36,743 nt of DNA from Streptococcus suis (lineage in GTDB: Bacteria; Bacillota; Bacilli; Lactobacillales; Streptococcaceae), in NCBI GenBank assembly GCA_029593465.1, contig JAKTNK010000016.1, positions 1-36,743 on the forward strand, given 5' to 3'. The notes under the pieces were generated by a model, which saw only the letters and a program-made list of their open reading frames with translations, made no database searches and was not told the origin of the DNA. Shown piece by piece: positions 6,597 to 13,779 of the stretch. The first letter of the stretch is position 1; every line of letters starts with the position of its first letter. The position numbers and the translations under genes are program-made.

Positions 6597-8885
6597 ATGC
6601 AATTTACCTTATCTCATTCAGGACAGACGGGTATTCAAACGACAACAGTTTATCCTCATCAAGTAATGATTTCAGACAAAACAACTCTCCAAAAGGTAGC
6701 ACTCTTTGACCATGTGGCTGGCTTGTTTACAAACAGTACTCGTTCAAATGCAAACTTTATTAAGTCAGATGTACTGGTCATGGATATTGATAATGACCAT
6801 ACGGATACTCCTGATGAGTGGGTGACTGAGGAATTTCTTAAAGAACTCTTTGCGGATTACAACTTTGCCTTAGTAACCAGTCGAAACCATATGGTTCAAA
6901 AAGGAGATAAGGCTGCGAGACCCAAATTCCATATCTACTTCCAAATCAATGAAGTCACGGATAAAGACACCTATGCCTTACTGAAAGAAGAACTTGTTAA
7001 TCGCTATGGCTTCTTTGACACTAATGCTAAGGATGCGGCCCGTTTCTTTTTTGGGAATCCCAACGCACAAGTTCTATGGCACGACTCTTGGTTGACCATT
7101 GATGAGGATTTACTCGATGCTACGACGACTTCAGATGATGAAGAGGACTTTGATGTAGGCTTCTATCATCCACCGACAGGGCCAATCACTGAAGGTAGTC
7201 GCAACTCAACCATGTCGGTTTTTGCGGCGAAAATTCTCAAGCGATTAGGTGTCACAAAGGAAGCACGAGACGGCTTTGATGGACAAGCTCTCAAATGTGT
7301 TCCCCCTCTTGAGAAGGCGGAGCTTGACACCATTTGGGGAAGTGCTGTTCGGTTTTATAACAAAACCATCAAAAACTCCAAAGATTATAAGTCACCAGAA
7401 GAGTTTCAAAGGGAATCACTAAAACCTGACGATTATTCAGATGTTGGTGAAGCTGGGGTTCTTGCTAGAGAGTATGCCAATAAGCTCGCTTACACCAATG
7501 CAACGGATTATCTTTACTACGATGGAACGCACTGGCGTGAGAACAAGCAGTTGGCATTAGGGGCAGTGGTTCAATTTACCGATGAACAACTTGCGGAAGC
7601 AAATACCTTTTTAGAAGCAACAGAGAAACAGCTTCAATCTTCAGGTATTGATGAAATGACCATCAAGGCAGGAGGGAAACGTCTAGAAAATGCTGTTGAG
7701 ACCTCTCTACAGTTGAAATATCTTAAAGCCTATCTTGCGGCAAAAGAGTTCCATAAATTTGTCATGAAACACCGTGACTATAAGAATTTAATGGCTGTCT
7801 ATAATACCGCAAAGCCTATGCTTACGGTTGAATTATCAGAGTTGGATAGTGATGACATGTTACTAAACACTCCTGAGGCTACCTATGATTTGCGACAAGG
7901 AACAAAAGGACAGCAAGAACATAATCCTGAAGACTACATTACTAAAATGACAGCTGTCTCTCCTAGTGACAAAGGCCAGGACTTGTGGCAGGAAACCTTG
8001 GCTACCTTTTTCTGTAACGACCAAGAGTTGATTGACTATGTTCAAGAAATCATTGGGATGGCAGCGATTGGTAAGGTTTATCAGGAACACATGATTATTG
8101 CCTATGGTGGTGGCGCAAACGGTAAGTCTACCTTTTGGAATACCATCGCTCGTGTGCTAGGAAGCTACTCTGGGAAATTATCGGCGGATGCCTTAACCAT
8201 GTCTAACAAGCGAAACGTCAGTCCTGAACTTGCGGAGCTTAAAGGAAAGCGTCTCGTGATTGCTTCTGAGATGGCTGAAGGAATGCGACTTAATACAGCC
8301 GTTGTTAAGCAGATTACCTCTACAGATGAAATCCAAGCAGAGAAAAAGTACAAGGATCCCTTCCACTTTGTGCCATCACATACGCTGGTTCTTTATACCA
8401 ACCATCTGCCTAAAGTGGGAGCGAACGATGATGGAACGTGGCGACGTTTGCTTGTTATCCCATTTAATGCCAAAATCACTGGTCGCTCTGACATCAAAAA
8501 CTTTGCGGACTATTTGTACGACCATGCGGCACCAGCCATTATGTCTTGGATTATTGAAGGGGCAGAAAAAGCCATCAAGGCAAACTTCAAGACAAGTGTG
8601 CCAGCTGCTGTTTCAAATTCCGTCAAAGCCTACCGAGAAGCTAATGATTGGTTAGGGCACTTCCTTAGTGACTGTTGTCAAGTTGGTGACCAGTTGACAG
8701 AAAAATCTGGAGAACTCTACAGTCAGTACCGTGGCTACTGTGCCAAAAATATGGAGTACACGCGCAGCACGACCGACTTTTATTCTGCCCTGGACCAGGC
8801 AGGATTTAGACGCAAGCGTACCAATAAAGGAAACCTTATTCTAGGTTTGAAATTGGTTGATGATGATTATGATTTCTTAGACTAG
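6597..8885 (+). CDS. Phage primase-helicase (PrimPol-like N-terminus, D5/P4-type helicase)
   Basis: This 762-aa protein probably primes and unwinds phage DNA at the fork. The N-terminal third has an archaeo-eukaryotic primase-like core with VLVMDIDND (about 56-64) and RPKFHIYFQI (about 110-119). The C-terminal half is the D5/P4-type superfamily 3 helicase: Walker A GGGANGKST near 505, Walker B-like LVIASEMAEG, sensor region LVLYTNHLPK, and WRRLLVIPF with an arginine pair. The length is typical for phage/plasmid P4-type primases. The ATG at 6597 has GGAGG at 6583-6587; another ATG at 6590 is out of frame. It is the first gene of the rightward operon and divergent from the polymerase operon, with element B upstream. 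Confidence 0.92.
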   Translation: MQFTLSHSGQTGIQTTTVYPHQVMISDKTTLQKVALFDHVAGLFTNSTRSNANFIKSDVLVMDIDNDHTDTPDEWVTEEFLKELFADYNFALVTSRNHMVQKGDKAARPKFHIYFQINEVTDKDTYALLKEELVNRYGFFDTNAKDAARFFFGNPNAQVLWHDSWLTIDEDLLDATTTSDDEEDFDVGFYHPPTGPITEGSRNSTMSVFAAKILKRLGVTKEARDGFDGQALKCVPPLEKAELDTIWGSAVRFYNKTIKNSKDYKSPEEFQRESLKPDDYSDVGEAGVLAREYANKLAYTNATDYLYYDGTHWRENKQLALGAVVQFTDEQLAEANTFLEATEKQLQSSGIDEMTIKAGGKRLENAVETSLQLKYLKAYLAAKEFHKFVMKHRDYKNLMAVYNTAKPMLTVELSELDSDDMLLNTPEATYDLRQGTKGQQEHNPEDYITKMTAVSPSDKGQDLWQETLATFFCNDQELIDYVQEIIGMAAIGKVYQEHMIIAYGGGANGKSTFWNTIARVLGSYSGKLSADALTMSNKRNVSPELAELKGKRLVIASEMAEGMRLNTAVVKQITSTDEIQAEKKYKDPFHFVPSHTLVLYTNHLPKVGANDDGTWRRLLVIPFNAKITGRSDIKNFADYLYDHAAPAIMSWIIEGAEKAIKANFKTSVPAAVSNSVKAYREANDWLGHFLSDCCQVGDQLTEKSGELYSQYRGYCAKNMEYTRSTTDFYSALDQAGFRRKRTNKGNLILGLKLVDDDYDFLD

Positions 8886-9164
8886 TGACCATCATTTTCC
8901 ATGTCCTACCTCCACAACGGAGATGGGGAGAGATTTTAGATGTGCTAGTCATTGACCTGATGATAAGAATTGATGAGTTCTAATCATTAGAACAGATTAG
9001 TTAAAAGGACTAGCACGACTAACATGATTTGATTTTGTGTAGGTCTATTATGGTCTTTTCTAAAACTATCCTATAAGCAAAAATTACTATAAAAAACCTA
9101 TAAGGGGAGTTTTAGAAATGACTGTACTATACCTCCACACTTCAATTTGACGAAAGGATTTATT
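8886..9164. other. Structured, gene-free region between primase and VRR-NUC; possible replication origin
   Basis: No ORF is seen. Nested inverted repeats are present: GTGCTAGTC (8942-8950) with GACTAGCAC (9008-9016) enclosing the perfect hairpin GTTCTAA-TCA-TTAGAAC (8977-8993). A perfect 11-bp pair follows, TTTCTAAAACT (9057-9067) with AGTTTTAGAAA (9108-9118), enclosing an AT-rich stretch and two direct copies of CCTATAAG (9070, 9097). This layout beside the primase fits an origin. A structured RNA or a control site is also possible. Confidence 0.4.
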
Positions 9165-9446
9165 ATGCGAGAAAAAGTTATTGAACAGCAGTTGGTGAGT
9201 GAAGTGAAAAAGCGTGGTGGGATTTGTCCCAAATGGGTATCGCCTTCGTTTGGCGGTGTGCCAGACAGGTTGGTGTTTTTACCCAAGGGTAAGTTTGGCA
9301 TGGTGGAGGTGAAAGCTCCTGGTGGAAAGCCACGTTTACTACAAGTGACAAGGCACAGACTATTTGAGCGATTAGGCTTCAAGGTTCATGTGCTGGACAG
9401 TATTGAGAAGATTGGAGAAGTGCTAGATGAAATTGAGTTTACATGA
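9165..9446 (+). CDS. VRR-NUC domain nuclease
   Basis: This 93-aa single-domain VRR-NUC protein is a stand-alone PD-(D/E)xK nuclease common in phage replication modules. The core is readable: E8 in the first helix (REKVIEQQL), GGVPDRLV with the catalytic Asp, then MVEVKAPGG with the E-x-K pair, and a basic stretch (KPRLLQVTRHRL). Relatives act on branched DNA, so a role in resolving replication or recombination intermediates is likely. The ATG at 9165 has AAAGG about 8 nt upstream; an earlier TTG at 9147 has no SD. Its end overlaps the helicase gene by 20 nt. Confidence 0.9.
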   Translation: MREKVIEQQLVSEVKKRGGICPKWVSPSFGGVPDRLVFLPKGKFGMVEVKAPGGKPRLLQVTRHRLFERLGFKVHVLDSIEKIGEVLDEIEFT

Positions 9447-10803
9447 TTATCAAGAAGTCACCAAGGACTTCATCATAGGTCACCCTTATGCAGCAGTCAT
9501 CCTAGACATGGGGATGGGAAAAACTGCTACGACCTTGACGGCCATCAATGAACTGATGTTTGACCGTTATGAAGTCTCAAAGGTTCTGGTCATCGCCCCT
9601 CTCCGTGTCGCAAACACGGTATGGAGTGATGAAATAGAGCAGTGGGAGGAGCTTCACCATCTCCGATATGCCAAGATTGTGGGAACACCCAAACAAAGGC
9701 GAGCTGCCCTGGAGCAAGATGCGGATATCTACATCGTCAACCGTGAAATTCTCCCTTGGTTGGTGGAACAATGTAGTCCCTACTTCAAGTGGGACATGGT
9801 AGTTATTGATGAGCTCTCGTCTTTCAAGTCATGGCAGTCCAAACGTTTCAAGGCCTTCATGGCTATGCGCCCCTACATGAAGCGTGTCGTGGGATTGACA
9901 GGAACACCTAGTTCAAATGGGCTTATGGATTTGTTTGCGGAGTTTAAGGTCATTGATGGAGGAGAACGTTTAGGCCGGTTCATTGGAGAATATCGTAGCA
10001 GATACTTTGAGGAAGGTCGCAGGAATGGCAATATCGTCTATGAGTATATCCCTATGGACTATGCGGAGTGCCAAATCTATGACAAGATTGACGACATCAC
10101 TATTTCCATGAAAGCCATGGATTATCTTGAGATGCCTGAGCTGATTTCTACTAAGAAGGTAGTAAGAATGACGGACAAGGAGAAGGAACGCTATGGAAAA
10201 TTCAAGAAGGAGTACGTTTTATCAGAGCTAGAATGTGTAGAAGTTACAGCTGCTAATGCCGCTAGTCTTTCAAACAAGCTAGTTCAGATGTCTAATGGTG
10301 CAATTTACTCTGATGATCATCAAGTGGTAAGTCTCCATGGTCAAAAATTAGATGCTTTAGAAGACATTTTAGAAGCTGCGAATGGCGAACCAGTTCTAGT
10401 GGCTTATTGGTTCAAGCATGATCTTCAGCGTATTGAGGAACGGTTGGAAAAGCTAAAGATTAAGGGCACAGTTCTTAAATCTGAGGATGATATCCGTGAG
10501 TGGAATAAGGGAAATATTACAGTTGGTCTCCTTCATCCAGCAAGTGCTGGGCATGGACTTAACTTACAAAAGGGTGGCCATCATTTGGTTTGGTTCGGTC
10601 TCACTTGGTCCTTGGAGTTATACCAACAAACCAATGCTCGTCTATGGCGACAAGGACAACAAGCAGAGACTGTGGTCATCCAGCACATTGTAACGGAAGG
10701 CACTATTGACGAGGAAATCCTCAAAGCACTGGAAAACAAGGATGCCCAACAATCACGGCTGATTGAAGCTGTTAAAGCACAAGTAGGAGGAATGAATGGA
10801 TAA
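9427..10803 (+). CDS. SNF2-type DEAD/DEAH helicase
   Basis: This 458-aa superfamily 2 helicase of the phage SNF2 group has motif I LDMGMGKTATT (about 28-38), motif II VVIDELSSFK (a DELS version of the DEAH box, usual in this group), motif III GLTGTPSSNG, and motifs V-VI in HPASAGHGLNLQ...QTNARLWRQGQ. In phages it follows VRR-NUC and probably remodels or unwinds DNA in replication or recombination, paired with that nuclease. The gene overlaps the VRR-NUC gene by 20 nt with GGAG 8 nt before the start, so translation is probably coupled. Both RecA-like lobes look intact. Confidence 0.93.
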   Translation: MKLSLHDYQEVTKDFIIGHPYAAVILDMGMGKTATTLTAINELMFDRYEVSKVLVIAPLRVANTVWSDEIEQWEELHHLRYAKIVGTPKQRRAALEQDADIYIVNREILPWLVEQCSPYFKWDMVVIDELSSFKSWQSKRFKAFMAMRPYMKRVVGLTGTPSSNGLMDLFAEFKVIDGGERLGRFIGEYRSRYFEEGRRNGNIVYEYIPMDYAECQIYDKIDDITISMKAMDYLEMPELISTKKVVRMTDKEKERYGKFKKEYVLSELECVEVTAANAASLSNKLVQMSNGAIYSDDHQVVSLHGQKLDALEDILEAANGEPVLVAYWFKHDLQRIEERLEKLKIKGTVLKSEDDIREWNKGNITVGLLHPASAGHGLNLQKGGHHLVWFGLTWSLELYQQTNARLWRQGQQAETVVIQHIVTEGTIDEEILKALENKDAQQSRLIEAVKAQVGGMNG

Positions 10804-11278
10804 GGTTGATTATTACTTCCAACATTACCAAGAGGCACAAAGAGAGTTATCAATCGCAAGGAATCTTCTTGAAAACTATAGACCAGTCTCGGAAGATGCC
10901 TTTCTGTACTCCCTTGCTATGCAGCAATCAACAGAAGAGAAAGTCAAAATGAGTAAGACAAACCATCGGACTGAAAATATGGCTCTTTCTTATCATGAGA
11001 AGTTCTTAGCTGAAGAGCAGGAGTACAAACAGTCCCTTTTTGAAAAGTACTGTAACTTGAAAGCTGATATTGACTTCTTTAATTTAGCGGTTTATTCAGT
11101 TGATGAGGTGATTAGGGACATCATTATTGATTTGGTTATAGTGGGTTTGACTTGGGAGGAACTCTTACCAAAGCATAATATTTCACGGATGACTGTCAGT
11201 CGCTATCGTCAAAAGGCTATCAAGCAAGTCAAAGAGTACTATCGTTTTGCAGGTAAGTCTATGAGTATGACTGGGTGA
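10796..11278 (+). CDS. Late-gene regulator-like protein (ArpU/RinA/sigma-region-4-like HTH)
   Basis: This 160-aa protein has a mostly helical, charged N-terminal two thirds and a C-terminal helix-turn-helix. The segment LVIVGLTWEELLPKHNISRMTVSRYRQKAIKQV (about 118-150, quoted here as a position guide) follows the sigma-70 region 4 pattern. Proteins of this form at this place, between replication and packaging, are late transcription activators of the ArpU/RinA group. The start ATG overlaps the helicase end by 8 nt and has AGGAGG upstream. Directly after its stop come six 11-bp repeats ending at an extended -10 promoter, the most likely target. The target is inferred, not shown. Confidence 0.7.
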   Translation: MDKVDYYFQHYQEAQRELSIARNLLENYRPVSEDAFLYSLAMQQSTEEKVKMSKTNHRTENMALSYHEKFLAEEQEYKQSLFEKYCNLKADIDFFNLAVYSVDEVIRDIIIDLVIVGLTWEELLPKHNISRMTVSRYRQKAIKQVKEYYRFAGKSMSMTG

Positions 11279-11280
11279 CA

Positions 11281-11346
11281 TGGTACTGAGGTGTTACTAA
11301 GGTGGTACTACCCTGTTACTAAGATGTTACTAACATGGTACTGCTT
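11281..11346 (+). repeat. Six tandem 11-bp iterons (TGKTACTR + 3 nt)
   Basis: Six units of exactly 11 bp run without gaps and all follow TGKTACTR: TGGTACTGAGG, TGTTACTAAGG, TGGTACTACCC, TGTTACTAAGA, TGTTACTAACA, TGGTACTGCTT. One unit is about one helical turn, so a protein would bind along one DNA face. The array starts 3 nt after the regulator stop codon and ends at the -35 position of the promoter at 11361-11369. Iterons also occur at origins, so an origin is the alternative. Confidence 0.8.
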
Positions 11347-11360
11347 TTCATTCTTTGCTG

Positions 11361-11369
11361 TGCTATACT
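11361..11369 (+). promoter_or_regulatory. Extended -10 promoter, probable activated late promoter
   Basis: TGC directly before TATACT makes an extended -10. At the -35 distance (17 bp) the sequence is CTGCTT, a poor match to TTGACA, and this is the last part of the sixth iteron. A weak -35 covered by activator sites is the usual design of an activator-dependent late promoter. Confidence 0.55.
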
Positions 11370-11402
11370 TAAGATGTCGAAAAAGATAAAAATTTTCCCA
11401 GT

Positions 11403-11468
11403 AATGACTGGATATACCTTCTCTTGTACGGTAATATACAGCTACAAAAACAAGAGAAGGTCATCAAA
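11403..11468 (+). promoter_or_regulatory. Cassette leader 1: shared promoter plus SD-masking inverted repeat
   Basis: AATGACTGG (11403) is followed exactly 29 nt from its start by TAATAT (11432-11437). TGGATA (11409-11414) lies 17 bp before TAATAT, giving a -35/-10 pair. A perfect 12-bp inverted repeat, ACCTTCTCTTGT (11416-11427) with ACAAGAGAAGGT (11450-11461), spans the -10 and includes the SD of the next gene. The same leader is found at 16292 and 18970. Confidence 0.7.
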
Positions 11469-11579
11469 ATGACAAAACGCCAACAAGAAAAAATCAACGC
11501 CCTTCTAACAGCGATTGCTCAAGTTGGGGAATCAAAAGGGCACTCGAGCGAGTCTACGAAGCAGGCCAACAATCAGTAA
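11469..11579 (+). CDS. 36-aa small protein of cassette 1 (possibly frameshifted)
   Basis: The ATG at 11469 has AGAAGG upstream and follows the shared cassette leader. The product begins MTKRQQEKINALLTAIAQVG, then becomes a less natural Ser/Asn-rich tail and stops at 11577-11579. Another frame over the same end reads KRALERVYEAGQQSVK and stops at 11584, which looks more like a real C-terminus. A net +1 or -2 shift within the GGGGAATCAAAAGGG region would join them. It is either a genuine 36-aa product or a recently shifted gene. The terminator at 11588 closes the cassette. No family is recognised; the function is unknown. Confidence 0.5.
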   Translation: MTKRQQEKINALLTAIAQVGESKGHSSESTKQANNQ

Positions 11580-11587
11580 AATAAACC

Positions 11588-11617
11588 AAAGCCTAGCCCA
11601 TAAGGGTTGGGCTTTTT
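11588..11617 (+). terminator. Terminator closing cassette 1
   Basis: AAAGCCTAGCCC, loop ATAA and GGGTTGGGCTTT form a 12-bp stem with two G-T wobbles, followed by TT. It separates the small gene from metK, whose SD begins only a few bases later. Confidence 0.8.
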
Positions 11618-11631
11618 GCGTGGAGGAAAAC

Positions 11632-12669
11632 ATGATTTATACCAGTGAACAAGTTTCAAGCGGACACCCAGACAAGCTCTGTGACCAAATCTCAGATGCT
11701 ATCGTGACGGAATGTCTCAAGTACGATAAGAACAGCCGAGTGGCAGTTGAAACACTTATCAAAGATAACCAAGTGGTTGTCGCAGGAGAAGTCTCAACCA
11801 AACACTTCTTTAACCTCGAAGGAATTGTCAAAAAAGTTCTTGAACCTTATGGCATGGAGGATATCATGGTGACGAACCTCCTTGGTGTTCAAAGTCCAGA
11901 TATTGCTCAAGGAGTCGATAGTGGAGGAGCAGGCGACCAAGGCATTATGTTTGGTTATGCGACCGATGAAACACCTGAGTTCTTGCCGCTTCCTTATATA
12001 CTTGCGACTCGAGTACTTGAGAAATTGATGAATCTTGGACATACTGGCTTGGGTAAGGATGCCAAGGCTCAAGTGACATACGACTACGAAAATAAACGTA
12101 TCGTGACCTTCCTTGTGTCTATACAACACGATACCGGAGTTGACCTTGTTTCAGTCAAACGTATTGTCACCGAAGCTATGATGTCCGTTGCTCAACGCTA
12201 CCGTCAGAACCTTGACTTTAAGGTATTGGTTAACCCAACTGGTCGTTTTGTTCTTGGTGGCTCTTACGCAGACGCTGGAGTGACCGGTCGTAAGATTGTG
12301 GCAGATACCTACGGTGGCTTTGCCCACCATGGAGGTGGTGCCTTCTCTGGTAAAGACCCCTCTAAAGTTGACCGTTCAGCCGCCTACATGGCACGTAAGA
12401 TTGCTAAGGACTTCGTCCGTGAAGGTTATGCCAAACGTTGTGAGGTGCAGCTGGCTTATGCCATTGGAGTTGCGGAGCCTGTTAGCGTTTTTGTGAATAC
12501 CTTTGGAACAAGTGATTACCCAGCTGAACAGTTAGAGGGTGTGGTTCGTGAACGCTACGACCTGAAACCACAAGGGATCATCAAGGAGCTGAACCTCTTA
12601 GATGTGGACTACACTAAGATCACTTGCCTTGGGCATTTCACTAAGCCCTACCTTCCTTGGGAGCAGTAA
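11632..12669 (+). CDS. metK: Phage S-adenosylmethionine synthetase (MetK)
   Basis: MetK makes S-adenosylmethionine from methionine and ATP. Signature segments are all present: SEQVSSGHPDKLCDQISDA (2-22 region, ATP and metal site), GAGDQGIMFGYA, the GGGAFSGKDPSKVDRSAAY loop and a conserved ending, CLGHF--PYLPWE. At 345 aa it is about 40-50 residues shorter than typical chromosomal MetK, like other phage versions; catalytic segments are not lost. A longer frame from 11515 crosses the cassette 1 terminator and is rejected. The ATG at 11632 has GGAGG 5-6 nt upstream. Two DNA methyltransferases follow, so it probably supplies their methyl donor, or counters SAM-degrading enzymes. Confidence 0.95.
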   Translation: MIYTSEQVSSGHPDKLCDQISDAIVTECLKYDKNSRVAVETLIKDNQVVVAGEVSTKHFFNLEGIVKKVLEPYGMEDIMVTNLLGVQSPDIAQGVDSGGAGDQGIMFGYATDETPEFLPLPYILATRVLEKLMNLGHTGLGKDAKAQVTYDYENKRIVTFLVSIQHDTGVDLVSVKRIVTEAMMSVAQRYRQNLDFKVLVNPTGRFVLGGSYADAGVTGRKIVADTYGGFAHHGGGAFSGKDPSKVDRSAAYMARKIAKDFVREGYAKRCEVQLAYAIGVAEPVSVFVNTFGTSDYPAEQLEGVVRERYDLKPQGIIKELNLLDVDYTKITCLGHFTKPYLPWEQ

Positions 12670-12670
12670 G

Positions 12671-13036
12671 ATGCCACGTCGACCAAGCACACCTTGTAAG
12701 CAGAACGGTTGTCCAAACCTTGTGACCTATGGAAATAAGTACTGCGATGACCACAAGACTAATCACGCACTGGACGCTAAGTCAACCAAAGCCAAAGGTT
12801 ACAATGCATGGTGGAATAAGGCACGGCTTCGTTACTTGAAGCTCAACCCTCTTTGTATTTACTGCCAAAGAGAAGGACGACTAACCAAGGCGACTGTGGT
12901 TGACCACATCACACCCCACCGAGGTGATCAAGAACTCTTCTGGGACCAAGACAACTGGCAAGCTCTGTGTAAGTCTTGTCACGATAGAAAGACCAAGACG
13001 ACTGACCGATATGTGAAATATACCTATCGGTTTTAA
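12671..13036 (+). CDS. HNH endonuclease, terminase-associated
   Basis: This 121-aa HNH nuclease has an N-terminal cysteine cluster (CKQNGCP, YCDDH) and a second zinc pair, CIYC (about 62-65), followed by the HNH core VVDHITPHRGD...DNWQALCKSCHDRKT, in which the His, Asn and final His are all present. In many cos-packaging phages an HNH protein beside the terminase is needed for cutting the cos site. Here it starts 1 nt after the metK stop, using GGGAG inside metK as SD. The terminase genes lie 3.8 kb further on, displaced by a methylation module. It is followed by the cos-like region at 13037. Confidence 0.9.
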   Translation: MPRRPSTPCKQNGCPNLVTYGNKYCDDHKTNHALDAKSTKAKGYNAWWNKARLRYLKLNPLCIYCQREGRLTKATVVDHITPHRGDQELFWDQDNWQALCKSCHDRKTKTTDRYVKYTYRF

Positions 13037-13323
13037 TATTGGAGTTTCGTTCTAAAAGTATCTCTTTTTTTACGCTTGGGGGTAGGGGGGATCAAATCTC
13101 TAAACCCTTGTCCCACAAAGACCGACGCCCCCTCAAACGTGCAATTTCGCAAAATTCGTTAAGGGGGACTTATAATATGGTTAAAGGCTAGTTGAAACCT
13201 ATTCAGATTAACATTCCTTGAGAGAGGTAGTTTCGTTTTTTTGTTTTGATTTTTTGGGGATTTTGAGGTTGAAATGTCCAAAATTGACTAAAATTTAGTG
13301 TTTTTAGATGTGGAGGTGAACTC
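13037..13323. other. Gene-free region with cos-like sequence
   Basis: No ORF is seen in 287 bp. From 13076 to 13167 the DNA changes to G-runs then C-runs (GGGGGTAGGGGGGATCAAA, CCGACGCCCCCTCAAACG, TTCGCAAAATTCGTTAAGG). This resembles the GC-blocked sequence found next to HNH genes in cos siphoviruses. CCCCCT and AGGGGG flank a central segment as an imperfect inverted repeat. The remainder is AT-rich leader to the next gene. A cos site is inferred from pattern and place only. Confidence 0.4.
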
Positions 13324-13779
13324 TTGAACGAAAACCAACGCAGACAGATTTGGGTGATGAGAAGTCAAGGTTTGGGATACGGTACAATTGCTCAGGCGGT
13401 TAATCTTCCAAGAGATGCTGTCAGAAAATTTTGTAGTCGTAGACCAGAGCTAAAAGGCTATGGCCATGTCGTCCAACAAATGATTGAAGCTCAAGGCTAT
13501 GATTACTGTTTGACCTGTGGTATCAAACTAGACCATAAACTGTTAGGCAGACCCAAAAAGTTCTGCTCAGATAAATGTCGTAAAGTCTATTGGGATACAC
13601 ATAGAGAAGAACATGACAAAGGTAAGACTGCATATGATGAATTGACTTGCCAAAATTGTGGCAGGTCTTTTTTATCATATGCCAATCCAAATAGAAAATT
13701 TTGTAGCCATAGCTGTTACATCCAATCACGATTTTACAAAGGAGGTCACAATGACCAGTCAACCAACTATGGAAATTAA
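13324..13779 (+). CDS. HTH and double zinc-ribbon protein, 151 aa
   Basis: The N-terminus has a helix-turn-helix of the resolvase/Hin type (RSQGLGYGTIAQAVNLPRDA, about 13-32). Two zinc ribbons follow: CLTC with CSDKC (about 62-84) and CQNC with CSHSC (about 109-131). It is probably a DNA-binding regulator or a partner of the methyltransferase that follows. The start is a TTG at 13324, chosen because GGAGGTG lies 5 nt upstream and no ATG is suitably placed. The 3' end overlaps the ParB-methyltransferase gene by 29 nt, so the two are coupled. Proteins of this type are common beside phage and ICE methyltransferases; the exact role is unknown. Confidence 0.7.
   Translation: MNENQRRQIWVMRSQGLGYGTIAQAVNLPRDAVRKFCSRRPELKGYGHVVQQMIEAQGYDYCLTCGIKLDHKLLGRPKKFCSDKCRKVYWDTHREEHDKGKTAYDELTCQNCGRSFLSYANPNRKFCSHSCYIQSRFYKGGHNDQSTNYGN

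Noticed and set aside
9117-9145. Fourth copy of the AATGACTGG cassette leader before VRR-NUC
   Set aside because: Only AATGACTG matches; there is no TAATAT at +29 and no isolated small gene with terminator follows.
11281-11346. CRISPR array
   Set aside because: Units are 11 bp and contiguous with no spacers; no cas gene is present.
11515-11631. 39-codon N-terminal extension of MetK
   Set aside because: It crosses the cassette 1 gene and its terminator. The true MetK start at 11632 has a GGAGG SD and matches the family N-terminus.
13285-13323. Fourth copy of the GACTAAA-N15-CCTARTAGG element (GACTAAA near 13286)
   Set aside because: The first palindrome is incomplete and the second box is absent at the required distance.
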